Shown here: in pieces, positions 11,901-26,900 of the stretch
Layout: each line of letters begins with the position of its first letter
Position numbering within the stretch: position 1 is the first letter of the stretch
From: Chaetorhynchus papuensis
Lineage: Eukaryota; Chordata; Aves; Passeriformes; Rhipiduridae
Assembly (NCBI GenBank): GCA_013396525.1
Contig: VWYX01000744.1
Span: 186,001-250,000 of the forward strand
Length of the DNA: 64,000 nt
Reading direction: 5' to 3'
Notes under the pieces: model-generated
Told to the model about the DNA's origin: nothing
What the model saw: only the letters and a program-made list of their open reading frames with translations
Database searches by the model: none
Program-made: the position numbers and the translations under genes

Positions 11901-14900
11901 ACTGGCAGCTTAGATAAGTAGGAATGATGCCATTTAAATCAAAATAATGTGCAGTAAAAAGTAAGGATATGAGAAGGAGTTCTCAGTCTGTTTTATATTG
12001 ATTTAAAATCCACACAGCTAGTCTAAGTGCTAAAACATGTAAGCAGCAGTTTAATAACATTGAAGGACACATGTCTAACTTGATTATGTGGAATGGAATT
12101 GTGTAAGAATTACTATCTGGAAAGTAGTTTCTGAAAGAGCAATAAACAGATCATTTGTCATTTTTCATGCATAAAAGGTAGACTTGCTGATAACCATGCA
12201 GAAGTGGTGATGAGAAATAGCATGCTAATGTGAGGAAAAGTTAATTCCAAAGCAAATCAACTTAAAATTAAAATTTTGACTGTTGGTGTATCTGGCTGCG
12301 TACAGCTTCTGTTGAAAGTCTTGTTCTGCTTCCTCTGCACAGCTGTAGTGGGTGATCTTGACCACATTTTTGCTGATAATGGATTCACTAAAACTGTCAC
12401 TTTAAACTATGGCACTGCCAAGGAAGGTTTTACTTTAGATAAATAGTTGTATAGTAACTTTTAAAACTAATACTCCTAAATATTTGCAACATATCTTTTA
12501 GTGTTAGCAGCTCTTGAACTTTGACAGATTTAAAAATATTTGGCCCAAATACATAAGCTTTGAGCTTAAAGCTGTAAGTCACTGTTAAAAATGCCCACAT
12601 CTTGTCTGTGTTATTTCTCCTGTAGCTGCTCTGCACTGGTGCTTAAAACTATTTGCCAAGTAATTACTGAGACTCAAATAAACTGCTTTGGTGTTGAATG
12701 TATAATGAATAGGTCTGACTTCAGGAAAGGTGATGTGAGTATATTCTGGCTTTACAGAAATCAGAATTAGGTTATCCGTTACGTTTTCCTGCTCTTTGAC
12801 AGGGCTCTCTGACATCAGTTGTGTGGAAAGGATCTTGCTAGTCATGCATGTGGGCACTGAGGATGTGTAGGTGCTTGGTGTCCTAATAAGGTAGTCCAAT
12901 GTATTCAGCCTTTAAAAAAAAAAATTGAGCTTTTAGATCAACTGATTTGTATTTAAATGGATTTTCAGTAAATTCATGGAATAAGCAGAAATCTCTGGTG
13001 GTGGAAATGCAGGAGGGCAGTTGGGTAGTCATGAATTATTCAGTGCAGTTACATGTTTTAAAAAGAAAAAAATATTTACATGTTTTAAGGATTTTGATTT
13101 CCTGTTCTGCATATGCAGGCTATGATTGATGTGTTGCTTGATCTCTCCTATTTGACAAACTGGGACTTATTTTTTTGTTTCAAATGGTGTAAAAGAAATA
13201 GCAACAATAGCATGTTACTCTAGTGGGAAAATAGTGCAATTGGCTGTTCTATAGCAACTCCAACCAAGTCAGACTTTGTGCAGGACCCAGCTACAGGGTA
13301 CCACACTGGGTTACAGTTCCATTAAGTTGTAAAACACTTTCACAGCTTTACATCCATGGATAGTTCTGTGACTGTTGATGTGCTGAAAGCTGACTAGACC
13401 CTCCTGACTTCAGGCCTGTGCTGCAATCAGTGATATATTGAATGTTAACTTTTGCAAGAGCCAGTGGGAGCCATCTTCCTGAATAAGCTAGGCTAGTTTA
13501 ACCTGGGAAAAGAGTGAAGGATCCAGTTTCTGGGTTTAATTCCTGGGCATTGTGCTGGAACTGGTCACATAATGTTCTGGGAACATGAAGTGCATTCAGT
13601 TCCTCTTAGGAGCTATGAATCAGAGTCGTGCTCTCTTCCAGAACTGTGACTGACAATATGCCAGCGTTCTCTAGAGCAGAGCATGGGTTTTCACTAGACT
13701 GAGTGGCAATGGTAGCTGTCATATGAAGAGAGCAGAAATGAATTGACAAGTATTGAGTGGACAGGGTAATGTAAAGCTCACTGATTTAGGGCAGAGAGGT
13801 CATTAAAGGAGTCAGACCATCTCACAGTCTTTCCACTGCCTGTGCAGGTGCAATGTTTGTGCAGTCAGCTTTAACAGCTGGACGCCATCAGGTGCAGGAT
13901 AAAGTTGCATGGCAGCTTGCATCACCCTAAAACTAGGCTGTGGTAGCCTTGCTCTGCCTTCAGGGTAAAGTCCTGTCCACCTCCTTGAGTCAGCTCTGGG
14001 TGCTTGTGTGATCACACACACTAAGCTGGTAGAGGCAGCTTATCCATCCCAGAATCACCCCAGCTCCAATATGTGAGCGGCTTTCAGGTGGATTAACCTA
14101 CTGAAGAGCTCACAGCACACAAGAGTTGCTGCTACCAGTGCAAGGGAAATGGAGGGAATGTCTCAACAGGGATGAAAAGGATTTAGAGAAGGCTAAGCAG
14201 CTGTGGAAAAGGACCTTAATGATTATTAGAGTGTTTTGTTCGCAGAGTAGAATAAACTCTGCTTTGTAAGGGATTTGTATCTCATTGATGTTCTGAGTGA
14301 TGAGCCAATGAGTCTCTGCTTCCAGCTCACCCTGGGTTAATGGTGACTGCTGTGATAATGATAATATATCAAGTGAGGGCAAAAAAGATCTATCCCTAAT
14401 CCTGCAAGCCTAGAATCCAAACAGGACAACTGAGGGGTTTAAGTGAAATGGTGACCAACCTGGATGTGGGTAAAAGGAGTGTTCCTGGTGAAAGCAGCAC
14501 CTCAAGCCACAGTGAGATCTGAGAGGCTTCAGCCTGACTTCAGTGAAAGACTGAGAATGCTGTTGAAGGAGAGAGGAAACACATTTCTTCAGTGAAGGAA
14601 AGAGTGCCTTTATTTCAACTGAGAGGAGTGTCTGGAGAAGGAAGTTCTGCTCAGCTGGAGTAAGTACCAGTGTGACAAATGATGTACAACAGCGACACGA
14701 GTCAGGGTGAAGTTGTCAAAGGATGTTAAAGGTAGCAAGAGGCAAGCTAATCAGGAAAAAATAAGTGTGGTGTAACTTCTCATGTTCTCTCTATACCCTG
14801 GGCAAAACAGAACTTTTTAAGGGACTTCTTTGACAATTACTTTTTAGCATCTGTAAAAGCAAACTTTAAATGTAGTCATGAGAGACATCCAGTATAGAAA

Positions 14901-17900
14901 CAGCTTAAATGACACAGGAGTGAGGAGTAAGAAGATAATATGAAAGGTTCTCATATTACTTGGAAAGGAAGTGTGTAAAGGGGTTATTTAAATCTCTGAT
15001 TTTAAGGGTTTTGGTTTATAGTATAATCACCCTTTCCCATCTTTGCAGTGGGTGTATATGAGTGTATCAAAAGGAAGCCACACCTTCCTTACAAGCACAG
15101 AGAGCAACTTCAGAAAGGGGGATTGTTTTAAGGCCAAATCAGAATGGTATTGCTGCCAAGTGAAATTTTGCACTTGGAGCCTGTGGAGGGAGGAAGAAGT
15201 GTTAATGTGGTAACAGCCAGTGGAATGCACGCAGTGTGTAACTTGTCGTTCACAGCTCCAGCTCCTCTCCATGCAGGGGAAACAGGATGAAATATTGCCC
15301 AGTGGTACCTGAAACAAGATGCTGAAAGAGAGGCAGAAAATGGTTCTGACAGGCACTGAGGTGCTGCTTGTCCTGGTCACCCTGGGGAGGAGGGGCTGTC
15401 TCTGTGGGATGCACCCACGACCTCTGCTTGTCTGCAGTGCTCATGCATGTTCTGTCTCATTATATTGGCTGGACAGGCAACTGCCAAACAGGCCATAGTT
15501 TAGAATAAAAATCCCCAAAATTTACTTTTCAAAGAAATTCAGAATGTTTTTTTTTTTTTAAACAAGAGTTTTGAACTGAGCGAGCAGTCAGTGAAATTGA
15601 AAAATGAGGAAGGATAATCACTACAGGTATCTTTTTATGGCCTTTTGGTGGCTTTACATTTCTCTTTTTAGGATATGCTCACTTTCACAAACAAGATTTC
15701 AAACACATTAGGGAACAGTATTTTAGATTTGCAAAATGAAATATGGAAGTAAAAGTGTGATTCTGTCAGCATGGAGATTCATGGTTTCAGGTATGTCATT
15801 GTTCTTGGCTATTTGAACTCTCACATCAATTAATTTAAATTACTGTCAGAGACTTCAGTGTAATCAGGTTTATGTCATTAAAAGTGCCTGTATCTTTTCT
15901 TCTGAAAAGTGGACAGTCTTGAGTCTGACAGTGTTACATCTTTTTGAGTAGGCTTGCAGAGCAAATAACGTGTCTGTGTCCAAAAATTTAGACAGGTTAG
16001 TTTATTACATCTGAATTCTTACAAAGATGCTTTCCCTTAGAGATGTGTACAATAATGGTGACTTTGAATTTCCTGATTTATAAATGCATGTGTCAGCATC
16101 AGCGTTGAGTTCTTTAGGAAACAGTGGAGGTTTGTCAGGAAGAGTTCAAGGTTTTGCAGCACAAAGTAGTTTTTGTTGCACAATGCGTGTGCTGAAGAAT
16201 AGCTGCAGCAGGCAAGTTGGACTAAAATGCTCAGTAATAGTGCGATGTGTCACTGCCTGGTGCGAAATGAGTCACTCTCTATAGAAATGCAAAATCACAT
16301 TATAGACTCTAGAGTCTTGCACTTTATTCATATATGGACAAGACTGTTCTTTGTCCCTGAGAAGGGTTTTCTTCCATATCTGTATGCATCAAATTTAAGC
16401 CCATAGGCAGCATTGCATTGGTGTATGTACCATCTCCTGTTTGATTCGTGCTGCTCGCCTCCATTTTCTCAGGGTTCAGTATCTTACTCTCCTTTTTTGA
16501 TACTTTTTTAGATTTGATTAAAGACTAAGTATAGTTGTCAAACTGGAGTGGCCTTTTTTGTCATATGTAGAAGTACTGGCCTCAGAGCTATATTTATTTG
16601 GGCTCGCTTCAATTGTTCAGAACAATTATTTAGGTTCTGACTGAACAGTTGCAATAAGTAGGAAAGATCATTTAGTGCTGCTTGGAAGGACCACATTTGA
16701 AGTCATCAAAGGGCAGTGGGAAATGTTTCTGTGCAGAGAATTGGAACAAGTCTGGAGAAAGCATGAGAGAGTTACTGGAGCTCCATGGTTTAGGCAATGG
16801 CATAGAGATGAAGGCTTTATTTAGGAATATGATTTGTCTTGCTGAAATGTGTCTGGATTTTGCCACAAATGGGATTTATAGGCAGGGAGGAGTAGGCAGC
16901 ATGTAGGTAACTTGAAAAACTGAGTTTGCCACGAGATGGACGCAGTTTCTGGAACATACTTCTCCGTGTTTTTGCTGCCTCCAAAGTTCAGTAACTGCCA
17001 AGGGCATCAAGTGTAAGAGCACTGTGGTTTAGAAGTGCCTGTGTGAAGCCTGTGTTTCTTACTTTTTCATCCCACTGGTGTGGTCAAACAGTTAAAGTGA
17101 AAATTGCAGCGTTAGTGGGTGCACTCAGCCTGTGTAGGTACCTGGGAAGGATGCCAGGTCTGATAGGGATTTCAAGTTTAAAGCATTTAGGACTTCAGAT
17201 AACAATCACAATGTGTCTCAGAATTACAGACCTAGAAGCAGCAACTGTGCCCACGTTCAGCTGGTTTAAGAGCCTGTAGGACCCAGAGGTAAAAGTCCAA
17301 ATTCAAGATAATGATATTACTGCAGCAGATTGTCTGGGTAAGTTAATAACAAATTCCATTAATCACTGGGTGGTCCAAGCTCATTTGTGAGAGACTATGG
17401 GGGAACAGAGGGGGAAGAATTGTGTTTGAATTGTTCTTTATTGGAGTTCAAGTCCTTTGGTCTGGAATAGCAAGCGCCAGGCCACTGCTGTTGAGATGTT
17501 GCGCTAGGTCTCTGTGGCTGGAATCAAGATTCTGCTTTGTGACAGCTGCTCTTCTTCTCTTTAAATGTACAACACATTTCCTTTCACACTGTTCAGTGGC
17601 TAATGTTTAAACTCTGTGCTAGGGGTTAAAAAGAATAAGGAATGTGTGTAATTAGGAAGCAGAGAAAGCTGCTCTGTGTTATGGGAAAGAAATAAAAGAC
17701 ACTTTTTACAGCTTTGGTTGAGGGTCCCTCCATAATTATCTGCATGTGATTACTGATTGCTTAATATTTTTCTGTCAAAAAACTTACTAAAGAAAATTAT
17801 CTCAAACAAATACTGTATGCATCGTAAGAGAAAGAGCTTAGCCTTTTAGGTTTATTAAGTGGTGGAATACATTCCTTTAAACATTTTCTGCTAGAATTAC

Positions 17901-20900
17901 ATTAAACATTCTGTATGCTTCTAGCTCATGTATTTAATATTACCTGGTAGAGCTGTAGGTCTCACCTGAAGCTTAAATCAAAAAGTGTTTTGCTGCTGAC
18001 AGTCCTGAAGGCAGGAGGAGACTCAAGTCCCATTTACAAAATGTAGTGTTTAATACATGCTGATGACATTTTGTCTAAGTGACAGATTCCTAATCAAAAG
18101 CCTCTGCTCTTGCAGGTGGTTTAGAACCAAGGTGTGTTGCATTTTCTGAGCCTGGCACTCAGTGCTTCATTTGGTGAGCAGTTGTTCACAGTCAGTGCGA
18201 GGGGTGATGCTTATCTGGTGTGTTCTTAAGTTCAAGTGTCCCTGCATCTGTGGGAAAGTGCTTTTGCAATTTAAAGGCAGAAGGTCAAATTTAATGAAAT
18301 GTGGAGTCATAAAGGGTGCATATCTATGTGATAGAAAGCAAAGCTGATAGAAGGTGGCTTTTCCAGGAAAGGTTTCTTGCAACCCTCTTTGAAAGCAAAG
18401 GTAGTTTTTATCTCTTTCTGGCTGTTTTCTTTCTGCTCCTTTTGTTATTTTCTGTTTCTCAAAATAACAGCAAGTACATGATCTTGTCTGGGATGTTCTT
18501 TACAGTATTTTTGTCCTAGGACTCTTTATGCTTTCAACCTTGAGCTGAAGTTATAAATTACCAGGATAAACCAGTCTTGTACTTTGATGAAAGAACATGA
18601 GAGTGTACCAATAAATGACTCCTGAACAGAGCACTGAACAGAACAAAAATATATGCATGTCTTGATGGGAACAGAGAAGAGACACTAGCAGGGAAAAAGG
18701 AAGGAGGGGAGAGAGAGAATATTTGTGAGAGAGAATATTTAGGATGGAAGGTTGAATGATTTTTATCATCTGTAGATGCACAGAGTAACTTGTCCTTCTA
18801 AAGTGTTTCATTTCCTGCCCAAGTATCATTTCTCTGCACAATTTATCAAGCCACTGCTCCTAGCTGTGGGAACATTTTTTTTTTTACACTTATGCAGCAA
18901 AAAATGGAACAATAGCTGGACAATTCATGGTCCCTCTGAGTTGGGCTTAGCATTGGAACTAACACCGTGATTAGACCTTTTTCTGGAAAAAGTGTGCGTG
19001 TGTGTATGAGATTTGCTCAGGTTCTGAGCAGGCCACACATCCAGCAGAGGTGGAGAGAAGTGTATTTTAGAACAAAACTATGGAAACTGAAAGCAACCTA
19101 AGGCAAAGAGGGGTGAGTGATAATGAGGGGTGAGGCAACTGAGAGAAAAACAAACTAAATGGAAGCAGTGGTAGTGGAAAGAAACTAAAATAAAAAAAAA
19201 AGGTGCCAGTGTTATCAGTGATGAGTAAATGAGGAGGAAAGAACATTTCTCAGGATGCATGGCTTGCTGAACATCTCTGTGAGAGAGAAAACTTACAAAG
19301 CTTAGTAGAAATACTCAAGAGATGGGTGAGAATGACAACTCTGCACTCCTGGGCTGCAAGGTGAGGTGAGCACACCCAGGGCACTGCCAGGAAAACCTGA
19401 CACAGGAGGTGAGTGCCATAACAGAGCTGACTGCCCTGGCACAAAGCTGGGGGTAACACAGTCAGTAGTAAAGTGATCTCCTTGCTCTACCCTTCCCTTC
19501 TTGCTTCGGTTTGTGAGCACTGAGCCAAACTCTTCTATTTCTCAGTCTCAAAGACGATGATGCCCTAACAAAGAGCAGGCTTTGTCCTGGTATTCGAACC
19601 TGTGGCATTGATTTAACCTTGTGGGGACAGAGGAGCATCAGCTTCTCTGTCTCTCTCCCAGGAAAGCAAGCAGTGTTTGTGCTTCAGCCTTGCACAGGAG
19701 CTTCAGCACTCTTTAAATTGTCACTGGGACCCTGGGAACCCAGCTGGGAGTGGCTGCTTAGGGATTGCTCTGAATTGCTACACTCCCTTCTTGCCAGGGG
19801 CATGTTCCATTCCTGCAGCTCCTCTCCAGCGTCTGAACTGGGATGGTTGGTACAGCCCCGGGCCACGTCTCACCAGAGGCTCTGAAACTGGGATCCTCAG
19901 GCTAAAAGAAGAAATTGTAGGAAAACTCTTTGAAAATAGAGCTGAATTCAAATAGGTCCACAAATGAAATACAGGAATTGAAAGTGCTAATGTTTTAAAT
20001 AGGACTCAGAGTTAAGTTATTATGGAGCATTAAATGTGCTACCTGTTCAAAAGCAGTGATATCTGCCATGGTTTCCTTTAAAACTTCATTTTTGCAAACT
20101 CTGGCACTGACCATACAGGTGAGAGAAATGCCAGTTTGAGCTAATTTTGCAAGTGCAGAGGATTAGGATTTGAGAAGTAAAAGGACTCCTGGCAGAAATC
20201 AGTGCATCCTTTGCAGAGAAAAGAAAAAAATGTAAAAAGTAAAAATGGAACTTTTTTCCACAGTTAAAAATGGTACTTCTGTGTATAATTTAATATTATT
20301 ACATGTGCCTTTTGGGTAAGTAGAATTGCCTTGGCTTTGCAAATAATCATGCGGTGTTTCTTTGCAAAAGTGTACCTTTTCATTTGCACTGACAGAGTGC
20401 TGCCAAGCCAGGAGCCATCAATCTGAGCATCTAGCTTATCTTTGTGAAAAAAGCATTTGTTGATTGTCAGAATCCTTAACTCTGTTTGAAATGTGTTAGG
20501 CCACAGTGCTGTGGATCTTGCCAAACTCACTGTGGTTTGCAAGGAAGTGATGGGTCCAAACATGCTCAGGGAACTCCACAGGCAAGCAATGGTTTAAATA
20601 TTGGCAATTTCTGCAGTGTTTTCTTCGTGGTAATTGTAGACCATACACAGAAGCTGCCCTAAACTGCACGTGCCCTAAGGCATACTGATGGTTCCATGTT
20701 TTGGATGTAGAGATTGATTAAGAGTATGGATCTATTATAGATCTATTGGATGCATAGGTTGATTAAGAATATAGATCTGTTCTAGATCTATTGGATGCAT
20801 AGGTTGATTAAGAGTATGGATCTATTAAAGATCTATTGGATGCATAGATTGATTAAGAGTATGAATCTATTCTAGATCTATTGGATGCATAGATTGATTA

Positions 20901-23900
20901 AGAATATAGATCTATTATAGATCTAGTGTAGATCTATTGGATGGATAGACTGATTAAGAAAATACCCACAACCTATCTGGAAATTATTTTTGAATATTAA
21001 ATAACAGAATCCTTTGCTCTGCTGCGCCAGAAGAAACTCAAGGACAAAATATTTCTTGAAAAGGAGACATTAAGTAATAGTAATGCAGTAGTAGTAGTTT
21101 AGCTGCTCTCAGCTGTTTATGAGTAGGATCTGAAATGAAACAGAGCTCGTATCTTGGCAGTGTTGAGTCCTGTGTGCTTCTCTGATGAGTCTCTTGGGTT
21201 AGACTCTTAAGAAGTATTTACATGCCTAGAGATTTAGATAAGCACTTGGTGGGGCGTTCAAAAGCATCCAGGTCCCTAATACCTCCTGGCTTACTTAAGG
21301 GAATATGGGAGTGTGTATATGCACATGTGCGTGTGCATAAAAGCTGTTGATTAATTCTATTATTTTGAAGAAAAATCATATCAAATTCAATAGGAAGTAG
21401 CATTCCATCTCAGTCTGCAGAGCCACTGAGTTACTTCACAAATACTGCTATGCTTGTATCTTCTTTTCCTATATTTTTTTTTGTTTTATTCTTGTTTTTC
21501 ATTACTTGTTGAAGCAAAGGGAAAAGTTGTTCATCTTTGGTCCTTCTGACCTGCATGGAAAAGACTGTCATTTGACTCATCATTTTTCAGAATTTAAGTG
21601 TTATCACTCAGAATTTGAAAACTTGGAACCATTTAGTCATATCTGTGTTAACATGGAAAACAGATATAAACACTTTTCACTTTTCCATGGACTGTGTACA
21701 GTGAAATCTTTCTTGCATAGATTGTACACTCATCTTTTAAATTTTTGCGACAAAATCTGAAATTACATTCTCACAACAAATAATTTGCATTCTCATTATA
21801 AATAAATTGTGCAGCTCACAATTTGTGTCCCATAAACATAACTTTCGCTTGTTTGGCCTGCTCAGAAATACAGGTAGAATATTTTATTTAAGACTGCATT
21901 CCTCAGTGCAAAGAGTGGAGATCTGGGACCCTGGCATCTTAATTTCAGAGTTAGCAGTTGTTTACTGTGTGGCCAAGGACAAGTCAGTTTAACCCAAATT
22001 CAAGTATTTAGTCTTTCAGTTCCTCCCCTACATTAATGTTGTATTAGGAGCTTGGGTGTGTGGTTTCAGAATTTGTTCCCCATGTTCCTTGAAGCATCCA
22101 AAGCTATAGCAGTGGCTGAGAAATAGTTCTTGCTGAGAGCAAAAAGTCTGGAATGCAGACATGTGGAAAAGCAGCACAAGTAGCACGGGCTTGCTTTTAA
22201 TGAGACACTCGAGACCTTTGGAGTGTCACAGAGAGGGTGAAGCTGTCCATTACACCGTGAGGATGAAATATTCTGAAATATTTTTCAAAGGGTGTGCTTG
22301 CTCAGAGCAAGAGACAGCACCCTCCTCAATGTGCAGACTTCTTTGGGAGGCTAGATTACACAGTCTGTATTTGCACATACTTTGGCTGGATTTGGTTAAT
22401 AAGGTTAATTTAAAAGGCTGCATGATTGTGTGCAGACTAGATCAGCTGGGTACAGGATTTGGAGTGTTGACTAAGCAACAGCAAGAGCCCAGCATTCCTG
22501 ACCCTACTTAAAATTCTCTTGCTGGCATAGACTTACTTGTAGAACAACTTTAAGCGATATCAGAGCTAGAATTCAATGTCTGATGTTTCTGTTGCTAAAT
22601 TAATAATAATAAAAAAAAACCCAAACCAAGCCATATGTAATTTTGTGCCTAATTCTGGCAAAAAATTACATACAGGAAATACACTAGGAAGAGCACAGGA
22701 ATCATAAGGAGTAAGTTCTCAGTATTGCCGTCAAAGAAAGGAGATTAAATTTTTTTAAAAACAGATTTAGCAAATATCAAATTGATTAATAAATAATCTT
22801 TCAGTAGGTGTTATTATTGACTTTCATAAAATGCAGGACCATGTCTGGCACATGAGCCTGTTTTTACAGGTTACTTAGTTGTTTAATGCCAGGTACTTCA
22901 TCTTACCTAATCAATTGTGGACCTTTTCTGAGAGCAAGAGGTGTTTCTATGTCTTTTGCTGCATTCTTGAGAGATGATGAGTTTCTAAAGCACATCCACA
23001 GAATTTTTCAATCTGTCAAGACCTTTAATACACTCATGTCTGCTTCCTTTTTCTTTTCTTTCTTTTTCTTGAAAGAGCAGGAATCAAAAACTATTTAATG
23101 CATCCCGGAGTTCCTGTCAGCAGAAAGAATTGCAAGGATGCTGGGATTTAGAGCTCTGGTCTAACACCCACATCACAGACACTGTGTGGCAGATCCTTCT
23201 GTAAAGCCCTCATCAGCTTTGTCAAAACGGCCACCATTCTCTTTTGAAAAATTCCTGTTGTGATAATCCTCCTACATGGCAGAATCTTTTGTTTAGACTA
23301 CGTAAAATCTGGCTGTTCAACTAATAACACTCTATTTTTTTCATCTATTTTTTTGGGTTGTGTAAGTCCTTCCTCATGAAAAGATACATTCCTCAACCAG
23401 TAACCTCGTTTGTCATGTTCAGTGAACTCATTTGTCACGTTCTTGGGCTCTGTGCCTTTTCCTTTTTCTTTGATGTGGTTTCCCAAGCAAAGGCTGTTAA
23501 GTTGATTAAATACACTGACATGTACCCAGGTGTCTTCAGGAGTCTTTATTCATACAAGTCGTTCTAAGTTAGGAGAGTTCACACTAAATGGTACCGCACA
23601 AAAAAGTTGAAAGCAGCAGAAATTCTTGTCTGCCTAGGTGTGAGTGTCTCACACAGTCAGTGGGAAAGCAGAACCTCTGGCTGACGGGTTGGATTTTGCT
23701 GAAAGACATCTTGGATTGTCTGAGAGGTGTATCTGGATTGCCTGCAAACTCCTCCGTCAGTGGGGAGTGCTGTCATTGCTCAGTTTCCCTGTATGTACCA
23801 GTGCTTGTAAGGGCTTTCTGCATCCCAGAATGCATGGATTGATTGCTCTGTTGGAGCCTCCTTTCTGAGCAGAGCTGAGCTGCCCCTTTGAGCCTTTGGC

Positions 23901-26900
23901 AGAGCTGTGCTGCTGCTGCTGGACTGCTGTAGCTGTTCATTGATTCTGCGTGGGAGCTGCAGCCCTTGCGTTCCCCGTGCCAATGGGCGTTTTCCTCTGC
24001 AGGAGCATCTGGGCAGCCTGGATGGAGTGGGTCCATTCCTGTTGCTGCTGGCAGCTGGAGAGCTGGCTCCAGAGATCTCAGCTGATTGCCTGGCTGGGCT
24101 TCTCCACACTTTGGGTCATGCTCAGCTGTGAAGAATTTGCTCCGTGTTAGACAGTGGATTGAATAAGAATGCTTGGCACAGATCTGCAGGGGACCCTTAA
24201 ACAGTGAGGTGCTCGATGCTGAGCTCGTGTTACCCTGGCAGCTCACAGAACGTCTCTGTGTGGGAAGGATGTGTCTGGGGACACCCTCGGATCCCCCTTC
24301 CCGTGCAAGGCATGTTGCAAACACCTTCCTCTTCTATTCCTCTCCAGCTGTGCAACTCAGTTCATCTGTCTTCCTAAAAATAATCTGTGATCTTGTTGCT
24401 CCTGTTTGCCTGAGAAGTTACAAGTAATAAAGGGCTCATAAATATTAGTGAGATAGGAATGTTCTTTCTTCGTGAATATAAACACTCTGGCAGTACTCTC
24501 ATGCATTTCTTTAACTTTGTTTGGATGATTCAGAGATCTCTTGGTAGAAAAAGTATGTTTAGCTTCTTGGGAAACAGGTCCTTGAGATTCCTGGTGTCCT
24601 TTAGATGGCCTGGCTTTTGGTGGGGTTTTTTTGGTTATGTAAAGGAATTTCCTTCCAAAAACTGGGCTCTGGAAAATGAGATGGGACTCTGTTTTTGTAT
24701 TTCATAAGTTGTATGAAATTTTTAACAGTAGAAAGCATGTAAGAAATATTTTAATATTTATCTTGGTGTATCTTTAAATGTAACGCATTTCTCTACATAT
24801 ATTTAAAATCCTTCATATTTTACAAAAATAGTAATATTGTTGGTATTTTAGTTTTGTTGGCTGCTGGGACAAGATTTGCTGTTGGGTCCATCAGAAATCC
24901 CTAAGGAAGCTGATAGTGTGGGCATAGTCATGAGCTGTCTTTGAAGTACAAGCATGTCCTACAGTTCTTACTTTATGTTTCTGCTTCAAATATCTGAGAA
25001 TAGAAATCTTCAGTGAAACACCAGAATGTGAATTCTCTGGCCATGGTGTAGTTTTCTGGAGTTTTGGTTCAGCTGCTTATGGTAGGTAATGAATTATGGG
25101 TGAATCGTCCAATTTTGTGCAACACTTTTTTGTTTCCCTGAATTTCTGTAGAAATGTACTCTGCCTTGGGTACTGACAGAATGCTGCTTGAATTTTGTAT
25201 CCTCAATATGATTATAATTTTTAATGTGTTCATGTCTCACATAAATTCTAAAATATTATTACATTTTATAATTATGTATGAACTGTTACTGAAAGAGGAA
25301 GCTGCACTTTCTTAAATACCTGTGTACCAGCATTGTTAAATTGTTAAATTTTATAGCATTTATGCAGCCATGGGAGCAATAACAAGTCTTTGACTTCTAG
25401 GGCACAGCTTCTTGCACACCATAATTTTTATTAAATAGCAGTAGGACCCAATTCAGCTGCTTGATTAATTTTTTTTTTTAAAAACCAACCCTGTTCCCTC
25501 TGCTGCTGTCAGAAATCTTTTCTACCATTTTACCAAGTGCTTTGGGGAAATCTGTGCCACTGTTAGCTGAAAGTTTAGTAGAAGAAAAAGTTACAAAATA
25601 CTTTTTGTGAAGGTGATGACCCTCTGAGCTTGACACTGCGAGGTGCTGAGCACTCGGGGCTTCATCCAGCAAAGCCCCTCAGCACCTACTGAGGATGAAC
25701 TTCAGTGATTTGCTGGAGGTGAGCCAGACTGCTCCATATTTGTGTGACTGAAACATTTGCACTTTGTAGCAGACCCTCTATTTATTTTGGAGGGCAGAAT
25801 AAATCTTTTTTTTCTTTAAAGTACATCAGAGCAAGAGAATTTTTGTTTTCTTTGAAAACGCAATGTACTGAGGTGACTCAAGAGTTCCTGCCCATCGTTC
25901 AGTGCTTAACCTCTAAAATGAGGGATTTGTATTTTCTCCAAAGCATCAGGATAGAATGAGCTGTGTCCGTGTAATTAAAAAAACAGGTCCAAGCACCAGT
26001 AAACTTTTATAGTTTGGTTTTTTTCTTTATTGTTGTAGGGTATTTTAGGAGGAAATATCTGTTTAGGTATATATTACCCATTTTCATTTGTGAAAATTAA
26101 ATGATTTTGTACCCAAGGGCCAAACACTGTGTTTCTTTAGTTTTTTTGTTTAGATCTGTATTTGAAAACGTGCATCTTAGTTTATTTTCTCAGTGTGGGG
26201 CGCTTCTTTTTCTTCTGAGCATCCAGACCTTTAGAAAATCTTTGGAAGTCAATCACAGATGTGCCTATTAGCTGCCTGTTCACCTAGTCAGTAAAGCAGA
26301 ATATTTTAGTCTTTTTTTTAAAGAATATTCTTCTGTCATGATGGCAAACTTTGTGCAGCTGGCTCTGCCAGTGTGCACTCCTTTGAAGGTGTACAAAGAT
26401 GCAAGACTTTAGGTAAGCCGTGTTGTAGGTTCAAGTTCTTGGTCTGCACTACGTGAACTAGTAGTAACCTTCTTTTTGAGTGTGGGAATTAGCAATTTAT
26501 ATGAAATCTAGCAATCAGCAAAGAAGAAAAACAAGTAATATGCACAGCACTGTAGTAGAACTTGGAAGCACAAAACAGGGAATTACAGATATTTGAGGTT
26601 AAACTCCTTTTGATCTAGGAAAGAGGCTGATCTCTTGGTCTCTAATCTGATAGAGCATTCTGGAAGAGGACAAAGAAGAAAATCTCTCCCTTCCCTCAGG
26701 AGGTTGAACACTGCAAGGAGATTCGACTTTGCCTTGCCAGCCACCTTATTCTTCCCTTTGTTTGTTACAAGCTTAAATAAGATTCTTGAGGAAGCTGTTA
26801 GCATTGTCACATTGCATTAAACCAAATCAAACACTTACGTGGCTGCAGGGGAATTGCTGGAACTTTTAATGATTTATTAAGAGAAGCGTAACTATGATGT

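Noticed and set aside
19560..19625. tRNA-like B-box (GGTTCGAATAC on the minus strand)
   Set aside because: The T-arm stem does not pair and no A-box or acceptor stem could be found at the right distance.
23773..24324. 183-codon minus-strand frame in SH3GL3 intron 1
   Set aside because: No recognisable domain, low-complexity Ser/Leu/Gln content and overlapping frames on both strands suggest chance in a GC-richer stretch.
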